A stretch of 64,000 bases of DNA, from assembly GCF_031599675.1 (NCBI RefSeq), contig NZ_CP134223.1:5270001-5334000 (forward strand), in the 5' to 3' direction. Below are positions 33,404 through 41,253 of this stretch, piece by piece (positions within the stretch are counted from its first letter, which is position 1; each line of letters begins with the position of its first letter). The notes under the pieces were generated by a model that saw nothing but the letters and a program-made list of their open reading frames with translations, had not been told where the DNA came from and ran no database searches. Made by a program: the position numbers and the translations under genes. The DNA is from Paenibacillus pedocola. Lineage in GTDB: Bacteria; Bacillota; Bacilli; Paenibacillales; Paenibacillaceae.

Positions 33404-34333
33404 CTAGGCCCGGCGGAGGGTGAACACGGTCAGCTCCGGCCTGCACAGCAGCCTGAAAGGCATATAGGTTTCGCCGAAACCTCTGTTCACATAAACCGGC
33501 ATTGCTTGTTTCGCGGTGTAATATAATCCGTTTATGTATTTCTGCGAGCCGTAAGGCGTGTATGCTGCTCCGACAAAGGGCAGGCGGATCTGGCCGCCAT
33601 GGCTGTGTCCTGATAATTGCAGATGGAAGGGGTAGCTTTCCGCAGTATCCGCATAATCCGGCTCATGCATAAGCAGCACCGTAAACGTGTCATCCGGTAT
33701 ACCTTTCAGCGCGGCTTCGGGATCAGGAGCACTCTTCAGCATGTCTTCCAGGCCGGCAACCGCGATCCTCGCGCCGCCCTGCCGGATCAGATAGGACTGA
33801 TTCCGGAGCACGACAAAACCGGCGGTTTGCAATAAGCGGGTTAACAGCTCTGTATTTTTATAATCATGATTGCCAAAAATCGCGTATTTGCCCAGCGGGG
33901 CCGTCAACTCTGCAAGCAAGGCCACGGAATCCTCCAGGTCTTCGGCATTGCTGTCCACAATATCTCCGGTGAAGCAGATAATGTCCGGCTGTGCTTCTTT
34001 AATATGCTTCACGAGCCGTTTCACATCATGTGCATCCTTGTTGAAGCCCAGATGAACATCGCTGAAATGCACCAGCCGGATCCCGGAAAAAGCGGAAGGA
34101 AGCTGCTTCAGGGAAAGCTCCAGCTTCGTAACCTCAAGCCAGTTGGGCTCTCCCTGCCAGACATAACCGCTTGTAAGCAGTCCAGCACCAAACACGGTGG
34201 CCGCTCCTCTGGCCAGGAACTGGCGGCGGGTTATTTTGCGTCCCTTTTCCGGTACAGGAGCACTATAACGGCCGCTTCCGTCTGCCGGATTTGTTTCATG
34301 ATTGGGAGAAGTCCCGGGTGATCCTGTATTCAT
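33404..34333 (-). CDS. Tat-exported metallophosphoesterase (YkuE-like)
   Basis: The 309-residue protein carries a twin-arginine signal (residues 35-60: KITRRQFLARGAATVFGAG) and a calcineurin-like domain: HFSDVHLGF, FTGDIVD, IFGNHDY, LLMHEPDY and LSGHSHGGQ. These bind two metals. B. subtilis YkuE is a Tat substrate located at the cell wall, and this protein is likely similar. The 34 residues before RR are long, so the true start may be a little downstream. AGGAG is nine bases before the ATG. Confidence 0.9.
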   Translation of the reverse strand: MNTGSPGTSPNHETNPADGSGRYSAPVPEKGRKITRRQFLARGAATVFGAGLLTSGYVWQGEPNWLEVTKLELSLKQLPSAFSGIRLVHFSDVHLGFNKDAHDVKRLVKHIKEAQPDIICFTGDIVDSNAEDLEDSVALLAELTAPLGKYAIFGNHDYKNTELLTRLLQTAGFVVLRNQSYLIRQGGARIAVAGLEDMLKSAPDPEAALKGIPDDTFTVLLMHEPDYADTAESYPFHLQLSGHSHGGQIRLPFVGAAYTPYGSQKYINGLYYTAKQAMPVYVNRGFGETYMPFRLLCRPELTVFTLRRA

Positions 34334-34359
34334 AGGGAGATTCTCCTTTCTTAACTTGA

Positions 34360-35115
34360 TTATTCTGTAGGATCAGGCTGTGCTGACTTCTCTTTCTCTT
34401 TCTCTTTCTCTTTCTCTTTCTCTTTCTCTTCCTCTACCTCCTCCTGCTTATTTTCGACGGCATTCTCTATATCCACTTCAATCGCTGCCTCAATCTCTTC
34501 CTCCGTGCCCGAACCCAGGATTTTACGGAACAAACCCAGCATGGACAGGGCATAAGCTACCGTAATGAAGCTGAAGCTGATCTGCATAACGACCACCAGC
34601 CGCGAGGTATTATCCGTCGGAGCCACATCCCCGTACCCCACAGTCGTAAAGGTAGCTACACTAAAGTATAGAAAGGTTATCAGCTGGCTGAGCAGATCAG
34701 CACCGAGCCCCTGACCTTGAAAGGAGGACTGTCCAAACAGCTTATATATGGATGTATATACAACCGTAAAAAAAATAATGCAGGTGAAGGCAGCGATGCT
34801 GATGCGGACCAGCGTTTGCTGCATTCTCACTTCTTTGCTGTTCGACTGCTTAATTTCATGGAAGATAAACAGAATATAGAAAAGCACAGAGGCCAGGACA
34901 AAAAGTAAAATCAGCCCCCGCAGCCCTCGGTCGCCCGGCACAATCGTCCCCAGGTCAATCCAGTTCAGCAAATCCTCGACCGAAATCAGCACGTAAATCA
35001 GAATTGGCGCGAGCAGCACCGCTTTGCCCATCCAGCTCAGCTTCATCCGGTAAAGCCACAACGACAGCAGGATAATAATTACAGATGCATTGAAGGTCCA
35101 TATCCAAAAGTCCAT
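34360..35115 (-). CDS. Ion channel protein (K+ channel filter) with EK-repeat tail
   Basis: The 251-residue membrane protein has four or five helices, then a pore loop with the potassium selectivity filter TVGYGD (about residue 164-169) and a last helix. The cytoplasmic tail (200-251) is very acidic and ends in an alternating Glu-Lys tract. No RCK domain is present, so gating must differ from that of TrkA-coupled channels. It is 26 bp upstream of the phosphoesterase gene and may be co-transcribed with it. Confidence 0.88.
   Translation of the reverse strand: MDFWIWTFNASVIIILLSLWLYRMKLSWMGKAVLLAPILIYVLISVEDLLNWIDLGTIVPGDRGLRGLILLFVLASVLFYILFIFHEIKQSNSKEVRMQQTLVRISIAAFTCIIFFTVVYTSIYKLFGQSSFQGQGLGADLLSQLITFLYFSVATFTTVGYGDVAPTDNTSRLVVVMQISFSFITVAYALSMLGLFRKILGSGTEEEIEAAIEVDIENAVENKQEEVEEEKEKEKEKEKEKEKSAQPDPTE
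34387..34430. repeat. Hexanucleotide (tctctt) microsatellite
   Basis: About seven perfect copies of a 6-bp unit encode the Glu-Lys tract of the channel. A gain or loss of units changes tail length but not the frame. Confidence 0.9.
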
Positions 35116-35183
35116 GGCTTTACACTCCTGTCCGTGTGGCCTGCGGGCTCACTTCTCATTCTCTCCGTTAGTCCCGCCGCCCG

Positions 35184-35984
35184 TTATACGGCCTCATCCG
35201 GACGGGGGGTCACGGTGATCCGGCATTCTTCATCCGGTGTCTCATGATACGCGCGCGCAATACCTTTATCCGCAATATCCCTACGGCTGACCCGGCGCAG
35301 ACTGAAGGTTACCTCAACCTCCCGGGTGAACGGGAAGGGTTCAAGCAGCAGTGTAGATGCATCCTGCCATTCTGCCGTAATTATCCTTCCTGAAGTAAAG
35401 CTGAAATCCTCGCTGCCCGAAAAACCGTCTGTCCACCAGGGATGCTCCTCGGATTTGGGACTCCCCGGCTCATTCAGTCCCAGATACAGCGACAGATCAT
35501 CACAGAACTGCAGCAGCCTAGCGTCGTAGTACAGCTCTGCCTCGCCAATCGGATCAGCGTTCTGTTCCAGCTCCCGGTGAATGCGCGCTCTGCGCTCCGC
35601 TTCATCCTTCAGATAGTTGTTCAACTCCCGATTTTCCTCGCCGGATACTTCAATTAGCCGTTCGAAATGCAGGCTGCATAGCAGGGCACCATACAGAGTA
35701 TCCGCTTCTATCTCATTAAGGCCGCGTCTATAGAACGTGAGCTTCGGCACAACCGGAAAATCTATGAAGCTGTAAGGGGCCCCTTCCGCATCATTCCAGA
35801 AGGGCGTTTCGTCCAGGTCGATCCAGCCCCGGTCATGGTTGCTGATTGCCCTCAGCACTTCCGCCCGGCGTTTGGGTACCGGCACTTGCTCTTCCTTGAA
35901 ATTTGCTGCAAATTCTCCGGCCAGCCGCCCGTGCTCATGCTGCTTAATCATTACAAATGCTCCGTCCTGCTCCCGACAAATCAC
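35184..35984 (-). CDS. DUF3891 family protein
   Basis: The 266-residue protein matches DUF3891, which typically begins with a short strand and IKQHEHGRLAGEFA; ISNHDRGW follows. His-rich motifs (QHEHG, NHDRGW) hint at an HD-like metal site, but I know of no proven function. The start is placed at GTG 35984 because AAGGAGG is seven bases upstream and the family N-terminus begins there; an ATG at 36008 would include the Shine-Dalgarno. It lies 68 bp upstream of the K+ channel gene. Confidence 0.8.
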   Translation of the reverse strand: MICREQDGAFVMIKQHEHGRLAGEFAANFKEEQVPVPKRRAEVLRAISNHDRGWIDLDETPFWNDAEGAPYSFIDFPVVPKLTFYRRGLNEIEADTLYGALLCSLHFERLIEVSGEENRELNNYLKDEAERRARIHRELEQNADPIGEAELYYDARLLQFCDDLSLYLGLNEPGSPKSEEHPWWTDGFSGSEDFSFTSGRIITAEWQDASTLLLEPFPFTREVEVTFSLRRVSRRDIADKGIARAYHETPDEECRITVTPRPDEAV

Positions 35985-36169
35985 CGTAATTCCTCCTTGA
36001 TTCTCCATGGCCTGAAAGCCGCTTTAGCTACGGAGATTATAACATATCCATCTATAATTGTTTAAGTTTGGCTTTTCCGGGCTGTTCCTATGTATTCACG
36101 GAATGTATACCATGTACCCATTTCTCCGGCCAAAAGAAACACATTACTTTTATAATATCATCCCATGCC

Positions 36170-36210
36170 AAAAGCCGCCCCCTACGGCAAAATATGCCTT
36201 GAGGGACGGC
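36170..36210 (-). terminator. Terminator of the sdhCAB operon
   Basis: GCCGTCCCT..GGC pairs with GCC..GGGGGCGGC, followed by T4 on the minus strand, about 30 bp after the sdhB stop. Confidence 0.8.
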
Positions 36211-36240
36211 CCGTGACTAATTTAAAGTATGAATGCTGCG

Positions 36241-37005
36241 TTATACACCCAGCCAGCGTTTGAACATATGCTTGGTGGTCTGTTTGTTGATCTCGGCGAT
36301 AGAGGTAGTCAGCGGAATACCTTTTGGACAAGCACGTACGCAGTTCTGCGAGTTGCCGCACCCGTCGATACCGCCATCCTCCATCAGTGCCTCCAGGCGT
36401 TCGTCGGCGTTCATTTCACCCGTAGGATGGGCGTTGAACAGGCGCACCTGGGAGATGGCTGCCGGACCGATGAAGTTTGTCTTTTCATTCACATTCGGAC
36501 AGGCCTCCAGACAGACGCCGCAGGTCATGCATTTGGACAATTCGTAAGCCCATTGGCGTTTCTTCTCCGCCATCCGCGGTCCGGGACCCAGATCATACGT
36601 CCCATCAATCGGAATCCATGCTTTGACACGCTTGAGCGCATTAAACATCCGGCTGCGGTCGATCACAAGGTCACGCACCACAGGGAACGTCTTCATGGGT
36701 TCAATCCGCACCGGCTGTTCCAGATTATCGATCAGCGCAGCGCAGGCCTGGCGCGGCTTGCCGTTGATTACCATTGAGCAGGCGCCGCACACTTCCTCCA
36801 GACAGTTAGATTCCCAGCAGACCGGAACTGTGCTGTCGCCCGTAGCATTGACCGGATTACGCTGGATCTCCATCAGGGCGCTGATTACATTCATCCCCGG
36901 CCGGTAGGCCAGTTCAAATTCCTCGGTATAGGGCGAGCTCTCTGGTTCGTCCTGGCGGGTAATGATAAACTTTACGTTTTTGGGAGCTGCAACAGTTTCC
37001 GCCAT
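36241..37005 (-). CDS. sdhB: Succinate dehydrogenase iron-sulfur subunit
   Basis: The 254-residue subunit carries three clusters: [2Fe-2S] ligands in CWESNCLEEVCGACSM, [4Fe-4S] in CMTCGVCLEACPN and [3Fe-4S] in CGNSQNCVRACPKGIPL. It passes electrons from SdhA to the membrane menaquinone in the TCA cycle. It is third in sdhC-sdhA-sdhB, 150 bp after sdhA. AGGAGG is eight bases before the ATG and is directly preceded by the AGTTTTGT/ACAAAACT repeat. Confidence 0.96.
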   Translation of the reverse strand: MAETVAAPKNVKFIITRQDEPESSPYTEEFELAYRPGMNVISALMEIQRNPVNATGDSTVPVCWESNCLEEVCGACSMVINGKPRQACAALIDNLEQPVRIEPMKTFPVVRDLVIDRSRMFNALKRVKAWIPIDGTYDLGPGPRMAEKKRQWAYELSKCMTCGVCLEACPNVNEKTNFIGPAAISQVRLFNAHPTGEMNADERLEALMEDGGIDGCGNSQNCVRACPKGIPLTTSIAEINKQTTKHMFKRWLGV

Positions 37006-37013
37006 ATCGGTTA

Positions 37014-37126
37014 CCTCCTAAGTTTTGTGAGCGTTACTCCTCTGGTTTTCCTTCGTACAAAACTCACTTCGGAAGCATACGCTAAGTTTTGTGAGCAATG
37101 CTTCTTCGATTTTTCTTCGTAAAACG
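37014..37126 (-). repeat. RBS-associated repeat, copy at sdhB
   Basis: In transcript orientation AGTTTTGT (37057-37064), 28 bases and ACAAAACT (37021-37028) are followed by T and AGGAGG. A further partial unit extends to 37126. GCTTCCGAAG precedes the first arm, as in the other copies. It fills most of the sdhA-sdhB gap. Confidence 0.75.
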
Positions 37127-37155
37127 TTATGATGATCTTCCGACTTCGTTGCTTC

Positions 37156-38898
37156 TTAGTCCTTCGAGTAGTCGCGTACCCGTGGAGGAATCAGCGAGAC
37201 ATCGACCTCTTCATAGGAGATTTCCGGGCCACTCGGGGTCCAGGTCGCTTTAGTCGTCTTCAGGAATTCCTCGTCGTTCCGCTGCGGGAACTCCGGTTTG
37301 TAATGGGCTCCGCGGCTCTCATTCCGCAGCAGCGCGCCAAGCGTCATCGCCTCGGACAGCTCCAGCATATTCCACAGCTGGCGGGTGAAGGCAACGCCCT
37401 GGTTATTCCAGCGCGAGGTATCACTCATATTGATTCTGCCGTAGCGCTCTTTGAGTTCCTTAATTTTGCCAATGGTGGCCTCAAGCTTCTTGTTCTCACG
37501 CACCACCGTCATGTTCGCGGTCATCCACTCGCCTAGCTCTTTGTGGATCACATAGGCATTCTCCGTGCCGGACATCGCCAGCAGCGATTCGTATTTGTCG
37601 GTCTGTTTCTTGTGGAAGCTGTCGAACACGGTGGACGGGATGTCCTGTACCGACTTCTTCAATCCCTTAATATATTCTACGGCTTTGGGGCCTGCTACCA
37701 TCCCGCCGTAAATGGCTGACACCAGCGAGTTCGCGCCGAGCCGGTTTGCGCCGTGATACTGGTATTCACATTCCCCTGCTGCGAACAGTCCGGGAATATT
37801 CGTCATCTGGTTATAATCGACCCACATACCGCCCATGGAGTAATGGACAGCCGGGAAGATTTTCATCGGAATCTTGCGGGGATCATCCCCCATGAATTTC
37901 TCATAAATCTCGATAATACCGCCAAGCTTGACATCAAGCTCCTTCGGATCCTTATGCGACAGGTCCAGGTAAACCATGTTCTCGCCGTTAATACCGAGCC
38001 CCTGGTCCACACACACATTAAAAATCTCCCGGGTAGCGATATCGCGCGGCACCAGATTTCCGTACGACGGATATTTCTCCTCAAGGAAATACCACGGCTT
38101 GCCGTCCTTATACGTCCAGATGCGTCCGCCTTCCCCGCGGGCCGATTCCGACATCAGGCGCAGCTTGTCATCACCGGGAATTGCCGTCGGATGAATCTGG
38201 ATGAATTCCCCGTTGGCATAATGCACACCCTGCTGGTATACGGCACTGGCTGCAGTTCCAGTATTAATAACCGAGTTCGTCGTTTTGCCGAAAATAATCC
38301 CCGGACCGCCGCTGGCCAGAATCACCGCATCTGCCGGGAAGGTCTGAATTTCCATGGTCTTCAGATTCTGGGCACTGATGCCGCGGCAGACGCCGGCATC
38401 GTCAAGAATCACTGAGAGGAACTCCCAGTTCTCGCTTTTGGTGACCAGCCCTTCCGATTCCCAGCGCCGTACCTGCTCATCCAGCGCATACAGCAGCTGC
38501 TGGCCGGTCGTAGCTCCGGCAAACGCCGTGCGGTGACGCTTCGTCCCGCCGAACCGGCGGAAGTCGAGCAGCCCCTCCGGGGTGCGGTTGAACATGACGC
38601 CCATCCGGTCCATCAGATGGATAATGCCCGGCGCGGCCTCGCACATCGCTTTGACCGGAGGCTGGTTCGCCAGAAAGTCACCGCCGTAGACGGTGTCGTC
38701 GAAATGCTCCCAGGGTGAGTCGCCCTCACCCTTTGTATTAACGGCTCCGTTGATGCCGCCTTGTGCGCAGACGGAGTGCGATCTTTTGACAGGGACCAGA
38801 GAGAATAGATGAACATGCGCGCCGGATTCTGCCGCCTTGATGGTAGCCATCAGGCCGGCCAGCCCGCCGCCCACGATAATGATATCGGCTGATGCCAT
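37156..38898 (-). CDS. sdhA: Succinate dehydrogenase flavoprotein subunit
   Basis: The 580-residue subunit oxidises succinate to fumarate. It has the FAD dinucleotide motif GGGLAGLMATIKAAESG, the flavin-linking SHSVCAQGGINGA, HPTAIPGDD and ANRLGANSLVSAIYGG. It is of the Bacillota/delta-proteobacterial type that pairs with a single cytochrome b anchor (SdhC). TAGGAG is nine bases before the ATG and is part of the dispersed repeat that fills the gap after sdhC. Confidence 0.97.
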   Translation of the reverse strand: MASADIIIVGGGLAGLMATIKAAESGAHVHLFSLVPVKRSHSVCAQGGINGAVNTKGEGDSPWEHFDDTVYGGDFLANQPPVKAMCEAAPGIIHLMDRMGVMFNRTPEGLLDFRRFGGTKRHRTAFAGATTGQQLLYALDEQVRRWESEGLVTKSENWEFLSVILDDAGVCRGISAQNLKTMEIQTFPADAVILASGGPGIIFGKTTNSVINTGTAASAVYQQGVHYANGEFIQIHPTAIPGDDKLRLMSESARGEGGRIWTYKDGKPWYFLEEKYPSYGNLVPRDIATREIFNVCVDQGLGINGENMVYLDLSHKDPKELDVKLGGIIEIYEKFMGDDPRKIPMKIFPAVHYSMGGMWVDYNQMTNIPGLFAAGECEYQYHGANRLGANSLVSAIYGGMVAGPKAVEYIKGLKKSVQDIPSTVFDSFHKKQTDKYESLLAMSGTENAYVIHKELGEWMTANMTVVRENKKLEATIGKIKELKERYGRINMSDTSRWNNQGVAFTRQLWNMLELSEAMTLGALLRNESRGAHYKPEFPQRNDEEFLKTTKATWTPSGPEISYEEVDVSLIPPRVRDYSKD

Positions 38899-38906
38899 GA
38901 TTGTTC

Positions 38907-39050
38907 ACTCCTAAAGTTTTGTTAGGATATACTTCTTGAATCGGCTTCGACAAAACTGGCTTCGGAAGCATTTACTTAAGTTTTGTGAGCATACGCTCCC
39001 TGATAGGCTTCGTACAAAACTCTCTCCGGAAGCATACGCTAAAGTTTTGT
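38907..39050 (-). repeat. RBS-associated repeat, two units at sdhA
   Basis: Arms AGTTTTGT/ACAAAACT occur at 39014-39021 with 38979-38986 and at 38950-38957 with 38915-38922, each with a 27-base loop, plus a third partial arm at 39043-39050. GCTTCC(G)GAAG precedes each unit. The last arm is followed by TTAGGAG, the sdhA ribosome site. Confidence 0.75.
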
Positions 39051-39143
39051 CGTACCACTAATATATAATGTTTGCTGTGCAGTCCAGCCTCTAAATGGAA
39101 TGCTGCGGCGGATAAGGGCAGCGTGTCAAATTCCACGCCCCGC

Positions 39144-39809
39144 TTAAGAGAATGACCGGAGGATCTGTGCAGCCGAAGCTGCAGCCTGGAATTCGTTGTC
39201 ACGGAACGTGAACAGCGACAGCAGGAACATGGAAGTAACAATGACGAAAAGGCCGAGACAGAGTACAGAGGACACTTTTTGCGAGCGCGGTCCGACGGTA
39301 ACCCCCCAGCTGATCAGGAAGGACCAGAGGCCGTTGGAGAAATGGAAGCAGGCAGCCACAACACCGATTACATATACGGCTAGCAGCAGCGGCTGGGTTG
39401 CGATGTCATGCATTACGCCGCCAAGCTCTTCATGCTCTACATTCCCGACTGCCACCTGGACACGAGTCTGGAACAGATGCCACACGATAAAGATGAAGGT
39501 AATAATTCCGCTGATGCGCTGCAGCGTATAACGCCAGTTCCGTTCCAGGTTGAAGCGGTTCAGGTTCGGCTTGGATTGGTAGGCGATATACAGCCCGTAG
39601 ACTCCATGGTATAGCAGTGGAAGCCAGATGCCGAACAATTCCAGGAAGAAGACCAGCGGCAGACTGTTCAGCCATAGCACACTGTCGGTGAAACCAGAAG
39701 CGCCACCCTCTACTGCCGCGAAATTCGTCATCATATGTTCGATGAAGAAGAATGCGAGCGGGATAACGCCGAGCAAGGAATGAATCTTTCTGGAATAAAA
39801 TCCTCTCAT
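39144..39809 (-). CDS. sdhC: Succinate dehydrogenase cytochrome b558 subunit
   Basis: The 221-residue membrane anchor has five helices and binds two b haems through His in RKIHSLLGVIPLAFFFIEHM, YHGVYGLYIAY, ITFIFIVWHLFQTRV and VVAACFHFSNGLWSF. It hands electrons to menaquinone. The start ATG 39809 has AAAGGGG nine bases upstream; the frame continues to 39929 without a ribosome site. It is first in the sdh operon and divergent from a LysR gene. Confidence 0.95.
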   Translation of the reverse strand: MRGFYSRKIHSLLGVIPLAFFFIEHMMTNFAAVEGGASGFTDSVLWLNSLPLVFFLELFGIWLPLLYHGVYGLYIAYQSKPNLNRFNLERNWRYTLQRISGIITFIFIVWHLFQTRVQVAVGNVEHEELGGVMHDIATQPLLLAVYVIGVVAACFHFSNGLWSFLISWGVTVGPRSQKVSSVLCLGLFVIVTSMFLLSLFTFRDNEFQAAASAAQILRSFS

Positions 39810-39960
39810 GCAAAGTGTCCCCTTTCCAATTAAAACAGCGTTTTCATTAATGAGCATACACCGCCGGGAGTACAGTTGAAACAGGGGAACGAAGGCCGCA
39901 GAAGCTCGCCAAATCTCTATTTTCACCATTATCCATTGTTTTCCCGGACATTGCTCTATT

Positions 39961-39977
39961 ATTCACAATATGTGAAT
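39961..39977. promoter_or_regulatory. Perfect palindrome in the sdhC upstream region
   Basis: ATTCACA-ATA-TGTGAAT is a perfect 7-3-7 palindrome about 150 bp before sdhC. It resembles the operators of redox or global regulators (the TGTGA motif) but in outward order. It is a candidate site for control of sdhCAB. Confidence 0.45.
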
Positions 39978-40055
39978 ATCTTGTGTCACTTTTCATGTTA
40001 CTCTTTTTTCGCTTATAAGGGAATTGCAATCTAATTATTAAACGTTATACAATAA

Positions 40056-40092
40056 TTGCATAAGAATATTTTTAATATGATAATAATTCTCA
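40056..40092 (+). promoter_or_regulatory. LysR promoter with an overlapping Fur-like box
   Basis: TTGCAT (40056-40061) and GATAAT (40079-40084) are 17 bp apart, a good promoter for the LysR gene. TGATAATAATTCTCA (40078-40092) differs at two positions from the 7-1-7 Fur consensus. The overlap with the -10 means the Fur match could be coincidental. The rest of 39810-40246 is AT-rich with no gene. Confidence 0.45.
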
Positions 40093-40246
40093 TTTAAAGC
40101 GAGCATTTCCCAACACAACAGCCTTTTTTCTATATTAAGCAAATATCCTTTAGTGATTCGGCTATGCCTTTTATCACTTTCATCCATATCCGTTCAAGCG
40201 TAAAGTAGCAGCATTACAACAGACTTCCTCAAAGGAGAACTCCGTT

Positions 40247-41146
40247 ATGTTTGATGATTTGGACATTTTCGCCGCGGTCGTGGAGCATTCAAGCCTCAAC
40301 CGGGCATCGCGCCAGCTCAATCTGTCCCAGCCTGCCCTCTCCCGTAAAATCTCCAAGCTGGAGGAGCGCCTTGGCGTTTCATTATTCAACCGCTTCGGCA
40401 AACGGCTGGAGCTGACTGAGGTGGGCCGCCTGACCTACACCTATGCCCTGGAGCAGCGGCAGCAGCGTTCCAAATTTCTTGAGGCCCTGTCCAAATTCAG
40501 GGAAGGCGAGCCGCAGCTCGTTACCCTGGGGGCCAGCCTGACGACGCTTCAGACGACACTGCCCCCGCTTGTGAATGCTTATATGAATAAATATCCGGCG
40601 GCGGAGCTGAAGCTGATCACCGGCAAAACGCATGAAATCGTCTCAGCCGTCAATGAGGGCAAATGCGATGTCGGCATCATCGCCTCCTCGATTCAGGAAC
40701 CGGGACTGCGCTGCATTCCATTGTTCGAGGACCAGCTCAGGCTGGTCGTCTCCGAGCATCATCCCCTGACCTTAACCGCGAAGCTGACCATGGAGCATCT
40801 GTCCCGGCTGCCGATGATCCTCTTCTCCAAAGGCACCTGGTACCGCCGTATGACGGATGAGCTGTTCCAGCGCTGCGGGGTCGATCCGGACGTGCGGATG
40901 GAGATCGACTCCTTCGAAGCGATCGTCCGGCTGCTGCCGACGATCAAGGCTGCCGCGCTGCTGCCGAAATCGTACCTTCGTCCGGAGCTGCTGAACGGCG
41001 GCGGACTCGTCTCTCTGCACATCAAGGAGCTGGAGCAGACCCAGCGCACCACCTGCCTGATCTATCAGGGCAGCGGGGGGCTAAGTACAGCGGCACGCTG
41101 TCTCGTGCAGGTCACGGAGGAAGTATTCCTCGACGGACGCGAATAG
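40247..41146 (+). CDS. LysR family transcriptional regulator divergent from sdhCAB
   Basis: The 299-residue protein has the LysR helix-turn-helix (FDDLDIFAAVVEHSSLNRAS, LSQPALSRKISKLEERLG) and effector domain from residue 90. The N-terminus does not look like CcpC, the citrate-sensing LysR of the B. subtilis TCA cycle. Its divergent position suggests it may control sdhCAB, though 437 bp separate the genes. AAAGGAG precedes the ATG. Confidence 0.9.
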   Translation: MFDDLDIFAAVVEHSSLNRASRQLNLSQPALSRKISKLEERLGVSLFNRFGKRLELTEVGRLTYTYALEQRQQRSKFLEALSKFREGEPQLVTLGASLTTLQTTLPPLVNAYMNKYPAAELKLITGKTHEIVSAVNEGKCDVGIIASSIQEPGLRCIPLFEDQLRLVVSEHHPLTLTAKLTMEHLSRLPMILFSKGTWYRRMTDELFQRCGVDPDVRMEIDSFEAIVRLLPTIKAAALLPKSYLRPELLNGGGLVSLHIKELEQTQRTTCLIYQGSGGLSTAARCLVQVTEEVFLDGRE

Positions 41147-41160
41147 TACACGTGAATAAC

Positions 41161-41213
41161 ACAATCCCCGGCAGGCCTCCATATATCATATGGATCGGCC
41201 CGCCGGGGATTGT
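41161..41213. terminator. Bidirectional terminator
   Basis: ACAATCCCCGGC and GCCGGGGATTGT pair across a 29-base loop that itself contains GGCC and ATAT palindromes. It lies between the convergent LysR and solute-binding genes. Confidence 0.75.
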
Positions 41214-41253
41214 TCATCTGTGCGGTTATTCAGTTATTTCGGGCGAAGCGGGA

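Noticed and set aside
34387-34430. Phase variation by the hexanucleotide tract
   Set aside because: The unit is a multiple of 3, so slippage cannot switch the gene off.
40247-41146. CcpC as identity of the LysR gene next to sdh
   Set aside because: The N-terminal helix-turn-helix differs from the CcpC sequence I remember, and no known CcpC target site was recognised.
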